From Symsagittifera roscoffensis (taxonomy: Eukaryota > Xenacoelomorpha > Acoela > Convolutidae): 64,000 nt of DNA. Each line of letters begins with the position of its first letter. Within the stretch, counting starts at the first letter, position 1. The notes beneath the pieces were generated by a model, which was given only the letters and a program-made list of their open reading frames with translations, was not told the DNA's origin and did no database searches. Positions 23,828-32,800 of the stretch are shown here, in pieces. The translations under genes and the position numbers were made by a program. The DNA lies in NCBI RefSeq assembly GCF_963678635.1, contig NC_087064.1, positions 7,849,671 through 7,913,670 on the forward strand. The letters are read 5' to 3'.

Positions 23828-26800
23828 GGAGCTCACTATTTTGGAGCTCACGCATGATGGGTTGGTTCAATCCCACCTTCATTATGGACTGCGTCCCATA
23901 TCGCCTTATCACGTCCCAAGATTTCTCCATGAAGTTTACTCGGCTCCAGATTGCTCCTGTCTTGCCTTCCAACTCCATTTGATATCTTTCCCATTCTTCT
24001 TCTGGTAATGTGCTGAGGAACGATATCTTCATTGACTCTTCGATTTTCCTCCTCCTTGGTGATTCATAAAGCAGTTTCTGCGGATCCCTGCTTCGGCACT
24101 CTCTAGCCTGGCTTATTGGGTCTATCGGAGATAGATCGGCCGACGCCTCCTTTGTAGGAGACATGAAGGACGATGGTGCCATTAGCAATAAACTCCCATC
24201 GACTTCCCCATCGTCGTCTTCACTGAACCGGTATTCTAGCAAGTCCCTTTCCAACGCTCCTAGATCGGTCTCTCCCGGTTTCTCCGTCTTACTTCCGGTC
24301 CCGTCATCGTTATCGTCCTGATCCATTAATTCATCGTCGTCCGCATCAGGTTTCGGCCTAGGTCCCGAGGGTCCTTGTCGCGCGTCTGTGCCCGAATCCG
24401 GCCGAGCCGGTACGGCCATGTCTCCTGCATGATAAAACAATTCATCATCGACCAGGAACTCTACCAACTCCTCGCCATGTGGGGCCAGGTCCTCTATCGT
24501 TATATATGAGCCTCCTCTGCTCTCCCTTGCCACCTCCAGCATCACCACTTTCGCTTCTCCTGACCATTTCAGTCTCGATAAGTCATCCGCGGAAGAATAT
24601 ACTTCGTTCCACGTTTCAGCCGAGACCTCTGGTCTCCTGGAGGGTAGTGCTTTGATCTTTTTCCTGCTCCAGGCATCGGGAAATGAGAAGTCGAACGTAT
24701 GCGCGGCAGCAACGTTCCAGCTGATAAAGCGCGGCTCCATCCCTCCACTCCACTTCAGCATTCTCTTCTCTGCGTCACGAGCTGCTCCATTACGAGGGGC
24801 AGTGATGGGAGATGTGACTCCCAACAACATCCTCCTTATCGGTGGATATCGATGGCATTGGTCCGGCAGCGGCCTGGACCCAGGAAGCCATGTTTGTTGA
24901 TTCTCTTTCGCATGGGCATAGGCTCCCGGCAATTGAGGTACTACCACAGCCTCTCCTGTATCTTTCACCACTGGTCTCAAATTCCAGAGTTTTGGGTTAA
25001 ACTGGATGTGGGAAAGATCCTCACGGCCCATTCGGCATTTGAAGTGGTTGTTGAAGTCCATCAACACCCAACCTGGCTCTGCTATTCTTCCGAATAGCCT
25101 ATCATCGCTAGCCAGCTTTCTCAGTTCACTCTGCTCTACCCAATTCAGCACGGAACAATCCACTACTGAGACCAGGTTGACGTACAACACTGAATTCCTG
25201 TACGCTTTAACTTGCACATCCGGGAACGCAAAGGACATCACCGGTCCATACACCACTGTGACGAATTCCCTCAGTCCGTGGACCAGAGCCAACGGATCAA
25301 TCCGCATCATGACAGCTAAGTCTGTTAGTAAGGGCATGCCACAATACTGCTTACATTCGCTTACGTTCGTCGCCACTTTGTCCTCTCCTGTGACGCTTCT
25401 GTTTTGTTGCAAGAGGTATTGAAGTAGGAGAGTCCTCCAGTCTTTCATCTTCTTGAGCGAGGCAGTTTCCAACTGTGCATTGAACTCACGACTGGGTCCC
25501 TGTAGTTGTTCAGGGTAACGCAATAGCACAAGTAAGTCTCCCAGTCGACCATAGGTCATGGCAATCAGAGTCAGGAGTCCATCCAATCTCAAATCGGCCA
25601 ATGCTTGGGTAAAGAGGTTTGCCGGTCCTTTCACAAAGTTTTCATGACCAAATGTCACGTATAAGGCTAGCACCAGGCCAATCGACAACTTCCTGATGTC
25701 TTTGACGAAACTCGAGATCAGGTTCCTAGATGCCCTCGGATAGCACGTCGATAGGAAAGATGGCGTCCATCCCACTCCCATTCCACCCAAGATAGCATCT
25801 GATCGTTCGTACTGTGCCTTTGTGGCCAGCACGTCAGCTTGGAACTTATCCAGCGACATCGTGTTTACGTCTTGCATCAGTTTCAACATCTTGCCTCCAG
25901 CCAACTCCCGGGCATTAAGTAGATTCTTCAGATACGCATGTATCTCTTTAATTATTGCCGGCGCATGCTCAAACGCGTCCTCACCCAAGGTGCACAGCCT
26001 CGGTGACAGGTACAACCATATATTGTTGTGTGGCTTCGTACGCAAAACCATTGCCATGAGGTCCTCCTCTGCTGACGTCATGTTCTTTCTGATCATCCTT
26101 CCCTGCTCATTCTCTGCCTGATCCATCTGTCTGAACCAGAGATCATCAGCCACCTGTTGTACTAATAGATGATCGTCACCTACCCCTGGTCTTAGCTTCA
26201 ATAATCTTGCGAAGTTGGACAGCTCCAACCCCAGAATTTCATCTAGCACCAACCGAGTTGTGCTACAATCTCTGAGCCCCTGTATGGCATTCGAGATGTC
26301 AGCCCAAACGGCGGGAAGCTCAGATCGGGACGGATAGTAATTGTCCGGGTCCACCACTCTGTTTGGGGCAGGAATTATCACGTTAAATATCCCCTCTGCT
26401 ATCGTCGTGACCATTGTGTACACAAATTGAAGGGGTTCAGGCAACGCAGCGTAGCCTGGTGACAATACGAAGATCACCTTCACCACATTCATGGTGAAAC
26501 GTTGTCTTGCTGCTGCCTCTACCTCGGCCATCGCCGAGAGCAGTGTCATTATCGCCTCCCCTATAATTTCGTTACTCGGGATCGATCCATCCGTCAGACG
26601 TGACAATAAGCCTCTGCTTTGTAGATGATCATTTGAGCCTGCAACCACTATTACCTGCGGCTCCATGCTGACCACTCTCCGTACACTTATCATCATGCCT
26701 ATCGCCTGTCCCCAGTCCAGTTTAGGCGCCGTTAAGAAAATCCCATCGGGCCAGAATAGAGAACGGGGCGTGTAGAGATAATCGGAGCCGGCCACAACCA

Positions 26801-27740
26801 GATATTTGGCAGCCTTCATGTCCAAGGGGTCATAAGCTGCAAAAAGGCCATCGCCTATTGGGGCCTTCAGGTTCCCGTATCTCTTATCGTCTCCAACCAC
26901 TGTTGTAGTTCGGGGGTAATCCCTCGAATACTCGCCCGGCGTCTGACCGGGTGGTTTAGCGAATTGTCTGTACATCTTGTGATGTTTGTTATTGGGCTTG
27001 TTCTCCGTCTGGAACTTGCCCTTGCGCACAGGTGGTGTCCTTTCCCGGGTCCTATCTCGAACGTCGGTGAGCGACCGGGTGTTTAAAGGTCCAAAGGTAT
27101 TGTCATGAGGTAATCCATCCAGGTCTACATGTCGGAGTGAGGTCGAGGAGCTGAATTTCTCCTGCTCTGCTAGCAGCCAATCCACACCCGGTATCCGATA
27201 AAGTCGAGACACTGTGGGACTTTCACCGCCAGTCATTCTCATCGCATCCTCCCGACACGTTAAGGTATTCATATTCAACTTCGCCGACATGTCCGTCTTA
27301 TACTGACCCCAATGACTAGGATCTGATCTATTCCAAAGCAGCCTGCTGCCTGATTCGATCCCCTCCGCTGGCACGGTACTTGTAGACGGTCCTGCTGTCG
27401 AAGCAGGATTTGTCGTGGCAGGCGAATCGTTCCTCCTAGACGCGGTCTGGGAGTTATTCCTGTTGTTCTGTTCCACCGATCTGCCGAGTCGGCTTCCAAT
27501 CGATTGCGGCCTGGGAGGAGGAGCAGTCCCCAGCCTGTCTCTCACGTTCGAGCTCGGAGCAACGGTTGCGGCTCCAACCGTTTCCGTTGCCAAGGGCCCT
27601 AGACGGTTGGCGAGGGATTCGGGCACGGTTGCCCTTATTCTACTCCCTCCGGTCGAATTGGTCCGAGCCAAAGAACCGGTCGCCCTCGACTCTTGCTCCG
27701 CTTCCCTCAATTGCGTCTGAAACACATCATTAATCCCCAA
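23778..27740 (-). CDS. Giant-element ORF2, ~1,320 aa, degenerate SGNH-like region
   Basis: A single uninterrupted frame whose 5' end has no ATG: the first codon in the usual position is TTG, and the first in-frame ATG is about 150 codons in. An in-frame stop lies just upstream (about 27,770), inside the end of the SGNH ORF, so expression probably needs a -1 frameshift from that ORF or a non-AUG start. Residues ~1-150 are low complexity (Ser/Thr/Asn). Residues ~310-490 resemble an SGNH fold: YLVVAGSDYL, QVIVVAGSNDHLQSRG (the GxND block), then a late VVDPDNYY where a catalytic Asp/His block would sit, but the His is absent. A long helical region follows, then an acidic tail (DDDELMDQDDNDDG). 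Decayed homologues with the same motif order lie at 54.1-57.6 kb. Family otherwise unrecognised. Confidence 0.85.
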   Translation of the reverse strand: MGINDVFQTQLREAEQESRATGSLARTNSTGGSRIRATVPESLANRLGPLATETVGAATVAPSSNVRDRLGTAPPPRPQSIGSRLGRSVEQNNRNNSQTASRRNDSPATTNPASTAGPSTSTVPAEGIESGSRLLWNRSDPSHWGQYKTDMSAKLNMNTLTCREDAMRMTGGESPTVSRLYRIPGVDWLLAEQEKFSSSTSLRHVDLDGLPHDNTFGPLNTRSLTDVRDRTRERTPPVRKGKFQTENKPNNKHHKMYRQFAKPPGQTPGEYSRDYPRTTTVVGDDKRYGNLKAPIGDGLFAAYDPLDMKAAKYLVVAGSDYLYTPRSLFWPDGIFLTAPKLDWGQAIGMMISVRRVVSMEPQVIVVAGSNDHLQSRGLLSRLTDGSIPSNEIIGEAIMTLLSAMAEVEAAARQRFTMNVVKVIFVLSPGYAALPEPLQFVYTMVTTIAEGIFNVIIPAPNRVVDPDNYYPSRSELPAVWADISNAIQGLRDCSTTRLVLDEILGLELSNFARLLKLRPGVGDDHLLVQQVADDLWFRQMDQAENEQGRMIRKNMTSAEEDLMAMVLRTKPHNNIWLYLSPRLCTLGEDAFEHAPAIIKEIHAYLKNLLNARELAGGKMLKLMQDVNTMSLDKFQADVLATKAQYERSDAILGGMGVGWTPSFLSTCYPRASRNLISSFVKDIRKLSIGLVLALYVTFGHENFVKGPANLFTQALADLRLDGLLTLIAMTYGRLGDLLVLLRYPEQLQGPSREFNAQLETASLKKMKDWRTLLLQYLLQQNRSVTGEDKVATNVSECKQYCGMPLLTDLAVMMRIDPLALVHGLREFVTVVYGPVMSFAFPDVQVKAYRNSVLYVNLVSVVDCSVLNWVEQSELRKLASDDRLFGRIAEPGWVLMDFNNHFKCRMGREDLSHIQFNPKLWNLRPVVKDTGEAVVVPQLPGAYAHAKENQQTWLPGSRPLPDQCHRYPPIRRMLLGVTSPITAPRNGAARDAEKRMLKWSGGMEPRFISWNVAAAHTFDFSFPDAWSRKKIKALPSRRPEVSAETWNEVYSSADDLSRLKWSGEAKVVMLEVARESRGGSYITIEDLAPHGEELVEFLVDDELFYHAGDMAVPARPDSGTDARQGPSGPRPKPDADDDELMDQDDNDDGTGSKTEKPGETDLGALERDLLEYRFSEDDDGEVDGSLLLMAPSSFMSPTKEASADLSPIDPISQARECRSRDPQKLLYESPRRRKIEESMKISFLSTLPEEEWERYQMELEGKTGAIWSRVNFMEKSWDVIRRYGTQSIMKVGLNQPIMRELQNSELHGVGCSDRVSNRRQCR

Positions 27741-29413
27741 TGCCTCCCTCGTTGGGTATTGAAGTGCACTCCATCTTTAGTGAGCGCGATGGGGTCAGTC
27801 ATGCGCAGCATATTTTCGAGATCCAGGAGTCGCAATTCGCCAGGGTTGTTTCTCACTAGACTGCGGGTCATTTCATTCCACCGCGTCACGTTGCCATTCA
27901 TGAAATCTGCAGCTATGGTGCCCACCAAAGGATTTGGTGGTATCGTGCACAGGATCACGAGTTTGGGTCTGTACTTTTCTTTCAATTCGTTCAAGAGACA
28001 CACCAATAGAGGTTCCCACTTGTTCTCCGGAGTCACGGGGGCTCTCGAGACGTCATTGGTCCCCAGAATTATTATTAATGTATCCAAATGATCCTCGCTC
28101 TGGAACTCCATCATTTTGATGACTTGAGCCACTGAGGCTCCTCCAAAGGACAGAATGGTAGTATGACCATAGACGAAGATCTCATTCAGATCTCTCACCA
28201 AACTGTCTCCAATGATCAAATGGCGACTCCCTGGGGGAATTACTTGGTCGTTCGTGGCGGGGTTCCAGCTCATGTCATTCAGGCAGGCTCGAGGATGCTC
28301 GGCTGGCACTTGCGTGAACTGATGACGTGCCATCAGATTCTTCCTGATGTCTACCACGCGAGACTTCTCAAAGACTCCACCAGGCGCAGAACACGCTATC
28401 GTGCGGGTTGCTCGCTCCGAGCTATTTGATGAATGATCACGACGCTGGGAAGGAACGATCCTAGCCAGTGTCCGCTCAGTGCCTCTGTTGATCTCATCCA
28501 TCGCGGCTCTGGCCACTTGGTTAAATGATTCCTGAAATTGAGGAGCTAGATAGGTGTCAGAAGGGTCTGGTATCGTAAACCTCTGACTCGAAGCAGACGG
28601 TCGTGTCTGCTGAGGAGCCTCGGGCCCCCTTGATGCACGCAAATCCAGAACCTCAGGTCCTCTCGATGCGCACAGCTCCTGCGCTGTTGTCCTGGGGCGT
28701 GTGTCGTTAGATCCCTCCGAGGACCTCATGCTCGCCAGGATTTCCGGTGACACTTGGCTCACCATTCCCCTATACAGCTCCTTCAGGTGCTTTATCTCAT
28801 CCTCCTTGTAGGCCACCTGCAGATCTTCAAATTTCTTTTTCCATTCGTCTCTCTCCCGAGCTATGGCCCTGTACTCCTGAAGTTTGGCACACAGCTCACT
28901 CTGATCTCTCTCCTTCTTCTCCAGTGTCTCAATCGTCTCCGACGTCTGGATCTCTATCTCGCTCACTCTCACTCTCTTTAGGGGAGGAGCAGCTGTTGGA
29001 GAGTCGACAGAGTGTGACGGGCCTGGCCCATCACGTTGTCTCTTCGCTCCAATGAGTGGCTGCGCAGGTTGGACGGGCAAGGGCATCTCACCTAGCCGGT
29101 GGTCCCTTTGCTCACCTAGTCCTGGCTCACGAGCCAGGTCGTGGCCAGACATTTCTCCGCGCCTCCATCTCATCAATCGGTTTCGGCCTCTCTCGGCGGT
29201 CCCGGACTCACCGAAGGCCAACATCAACACGACTTCTGTAGGGCGATTCCCTCGACCCTCTCTTCCCAGTGCATTGAGGAGTGCGACCACAAACATCGCC
29301 AACCCCGGGTCTTCTCGTGTAAAATCACAATCGATCAGCCGCTGATAGATCTCGTCTAGAGTCGCTCCTAGACTCGCTGAGAGGAATTCCATGAGTTCGT
29401 TCGTGTCACCCAT
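27707..29413 (-). CDS. Giant-element ORF with C-terminal SGNH/GDSL hydrolase
   Basis: The start is set at the ATG at 29,413 (MGDTNELMEFL). The open frame reaches 29,500, but the extra 29 residues look like leader. Counting from the open-frame start, a coiled-coil stretch spans ~185-250 (ETLEKKERDQ...DEWKKKFEDLQ), followed by a Ser/Arg-rich linker. The C-terminal ~175 residues show all SGNH blocks: GDS at 431-433 (HLIIGDSLVRDLN), block-II Gly near 453, GTND at 480-483 (LIIILGTNDVSR) and DGVH at 576-579. So the catalytic Ser, Gly, Asn and Asp/His are all present, and esterase or acyl-hydrolase activity is plausible. GDSL/SGNH esterases are known in ORF1 of some CR1/L2-type LINEs and in some other giant retroelements. 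The 3' end overlaps ORF2 by 34 nt in the -1 frame. Confidence 0.88.
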   Translation of the reverse strand: MGDTNELMEFLSASLGATLDEIYQRLIDCDFTREDPGLAMFVVALLNALGREGRGNRPTEVVLMLAFGESGTAERGRNRLMRWRRGEMSGHDLAREPGLGEQRDHRLGEMPLPVQPAQPLIGAKRQRDGPGPSHSVDSPTAAPPLKRVRVSEIEIQTSETIETLEKKERDQSELCAKLQEYRAIARERDEWKKKFEDLQVAYKEDEIKHLKELYRGMVSQVSPEILASMRSSEGSNDTRPRTTAQELCASRGPEVLDLRASRGPEAPQQTRPSASSQRFTIPDPSDTYLAPQFQESFNQVARAAMDEINRGTERTLARIVPSQRRDHSSNSSERATRTIACSAPGGVFEKSRVVDIRKNLMARHQFTQVPAEHPRACLNDMSWNPATNDQVIPPGSRHLIIGDSLVRDLNEIFVYGHTTILSFGGASVAQVIKMMEFQSEDHLDTLIIILGTNDVSRAPVTPENKWEPLLVCLLNELKEKYRPKLVILCTIPPNPLVGTIAADFMNGNVTRWNEMTRSLVRNNPGELRLLDLENMLRMTDPIALTKDGVHFNTQRGRHWGLMMCFRRN

Positions 29414-29855
29414 TTCTTTTCGTGTTGATTCTTCTTGTCGTGTCGTGTAATTTCTTTCTGTCTCCTCTGATTCAGTGTTCAGTAAACAATTTTCGATCAA
29501 TCAAGATCTAAAAAACAGGTCGCGACTTAGAACCATCATTTTTGGATGCAACATCAATCAATTCTTTAAAACTCTCCATTGAAATTCTCTTCACAATTCT
29601 GATTTAAAATTTAGCACCAAGGTGGATCGTCCACCTTTATCTTTGTCAGAGTAGCACGAATAAACGCTGTCACCTTGATGACACAAACATAAAACATATC
29701 ATAACAATAACATAACATAAACACATAAACATCACACACCTATACTATCATATAAAAACCTAATCCCTAATACTGTACCTAAAGCCTAACCTAAAACTTG
29801 ACTCTAATTCTTATCGAGCAACTTAATAAAAACCACTTATCGCCGAGCGCAATTC
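29414..29855 (-). other. Non-coding spacer between Pol and the SGNH ORF
   Basis: About 440 bp of AT-rich sequence with ACATAA(A)CA-type simple repeats (about 29,690-29,730). It separates gag-pol from the three downstream ORFs. It is therefore where a splice acceptor, an internal promoter or a ribosome entry signal for the downstream cistrons might lie, but I cannot identify one. Confidence 0.45.
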
Positions 29856-32800
29856 TTAGCATATGCTCAGATAGTATTTTTTATGTAAGTAAACCTCTAT
29901 GTCAGTCTCTGAAAATATCACATGCACAAGAGCGTACAACTCTCTCGGGTGTAGCTTCCCTCTATTGGGATCATAAACTGGCAACGAGAGAGAGGTCACA
30001 CCTCTCTCAACCAGGAAATCCCTAAGTCGAGTCAAGGCCAATACCAAGATCTCCGGATTCACGTGTTGCCTATCAGTAGCTTTCGTAACCAAAAAACACA
30101 AATATTTCCCTGGTATCTGTGATGCAACAGGGGGCAACGCTATCATTCCTCCTACACCCGGCCTCTGTTTCCACAAAAACTCGATATTCTTGTACTCTCT
30201 TTTAAAGTCGGCCGCTAGTGCTGTTTTGAAGCTTACGTCCGCAGTTATCGCTATGGCGCACGTGCGTTCCGTGAGTATGAAATCGCTGTCCGTTATAACG
30301 ATATTGTTCGAATAGTGGTTCGGGAGATCAAAATACGATTCAAAGATTCGTCCAAAAGGTGGTTTCTTAGCATTCTCGCCCTCTGTCTCTAGTTCTCCGG
30401 TTTCCCTTGCCGATTTCAATTTTTTTATTATGAGATTTTCGGTGTGGGTGAGTCCTACCCCCACTCCCCGGACAAAAATATCCATCGACGTCCCCGTCGA
30501 TCGCCCAAAGTCTAGGAGACCGAGGTTGGATTGTGGAACACGTAGAGGACCATCTGGGGCGACCCAGTTGGACTCGGTATTGTCATGACTGATGTATTTG
30601 ACGCCGTCTCTGTCGACGTCCTGAATCGTCAGGATCGTCTCTTTTGGATCTGTCGGCAGATCGTGGAGCCATTCGAGCACGCGCAAGTTTGTTAGTTCTT
30701 GCTCATGAGTCTGTTCCGCTTCTGGTTCGAACTCCACTTCCGGTTCTGATCGATCGTCGATCCAATCTTGATCCATATCGTTCACAAGGTCGATTTCTTC
30801 TAGCATCGCTACTTCGTCCAGCCCCACCAGCGAGTCTATGACATCACTCAATACTATCCGGTCTACAACGAAGTCCTCGCCATACGGATTGTATTTCTTC
30901 TGGTTTTTTCCCCTCTTACTTTGGCGTGTCTCCATAGTGAGCGGAAAGTCAGGCTGTATTCCTTTGTCAATTTCGGTTTGTTCCGGGCAATCCCAGTCTT
31001 CTTCGGCATAGGGTAGAGTTTCATCGTCCACCTCTACTCGCTCAGTCAACTCGAGATCCAGTGGTAGATCACAATTGTCCACCATCTCATTCCCGTCGTT
31101 CTTGTCGCGAGTACCCCTTTCATTCACTTCACAAGCAGGATCCACTATTAAATAGTCTCCCTCTTGCATGTCCGCTGGGATGCACCAATCCTCGGACGAG
31201 GCGTTGTGTGGTTTGATATTCTCGTAATGAGCCGCTCTTCCGGTGCTCAGCCGATAAAAACGACCTCCTTGATGCACCTCTGTTATCTGAAATGGACCAC
31301 GCCATTTCTTTAATAGTTTCTTGGTTCCTTTTGGTGGAACCACTTCCTGGAACACCCAGACGTAGTCGCCAACTGAGTAGGCTTTTGCATCGGCTGTCCT
31401 TTTATCAAACCTCCTTTTTTGTCTAATCTGCGCCTGTTGCGTATTCCTCCTGCATAAGTCATTGAGGTCCTGTTGTCTTCTAATAACGTCCCGCACGTAC
31501 GTTTGCGGTGCTGTCCTCTTCCCTTCATATTCAGGGTAGAAGAACGTTAACGGGAGTGCTTTTTCATGACCCGTCAGCATCATATGCGGACTTATTCCCG
31601 TGGTGGAATGCTCCGTGCTGTTGTAAGCACCCATCACTTGCGGCAAGTGCTTGTCCCAGTCATCCATATAGCGTGAGCAGTAGACTCTCAACATGGATAC
31701 CAGTGTGCGATTCTGCCTCTCGACTAGGCCATTCGTTTGCGGGTGATAAGTGGTCGAGTGGGCCTGCGCTACCTGCGACCTTTTCATTAACTCTTTCGTG
31801 AGATCACCTACGAATGCTTTGCCATTGTCCGATTGGAACGTGATGGGGCAGCCATGCCTTGCTATCCACACGTTTATCAAATGATCGCATGTTTCTTCTG
31901 CCGACGCTGTCATGCAGGGTGCTGCCTCCGCATACTTCGTAAAATGGTCGATCATTACCAGCACCTGATTATAGCCCGTTGCTGTCATGCAGATTTTCTG
32001 ATGATCAATTTGCACCACTTCGTTGAAACCTGACGATTCTATTGACTGTAGGGGGAACCTTAGTTTCCTGGGATCCTTTGCCCGTTGACAAGACAGGCAT
32101 GCGGCTATCCATTTCTCACAAGCCTTCTTCAATCCCGGCCATTCGAATCGTTTTTGTATCCTGTTATACACTTTGTCCACGCCTTGATGTCCCATCTGAT
32201 CATGTGAGCGAAAGAGCAATTCAGTCTGGTACAACTGTGGTAACACTATTGAATTGTATTTATAAAGGACCTTGTCCTCCTCCTTGCGCTTACAGGCTAC
32301 GATTCCGTCCTTATTCAGGTACAACAAGTCTTTCCTCTTCAGGTAAAATTGCTTCAGGATTTTGTAGCTGTCTTCTTCCAAGTCTCCCTTGTCAGGTGCT
32401 CCATTCTCGATCCATCTTTTCAGACTGCTCGTCATTCTATCATTTCGTTGAGCCCTCAGGAGATCCGACAGCCTGTACCTGGCTTTCAAATACGTCTTCA
32501 CCACGTTCATTTGCCCACTCATTATCTCCGGAGCATGAGCATCGTCCATCAACTTGACACACCATATCTTTTTCAAAGGCGTTGCTTCTTGCACAGATGG
32601 TTCCAGATTGGTACGGACGACCGTACCATGTGGCAGCAATCTGGTTGGGCGTTTTGAAACTGCTATCAGCTCGAGCTCGTCTGCGGCATTATCTACCACA
32701 GTGCCCTCTTCATCTGAGGTGTATCTGTCCCTGTCTGGATCCTGATGTGTTTCTCGGTCCAGCCCACGCTGCTTCCAGTCTACCAATAAGGAGTGGATTG

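Noticed and set aside
20549..29413. Envelope gene among the ORFs after integrase
   Set aside because: No signal peptide, hydrophobic fusion peptide, furin-like site or C-terminal anchor is visible in any of the three ORFs.
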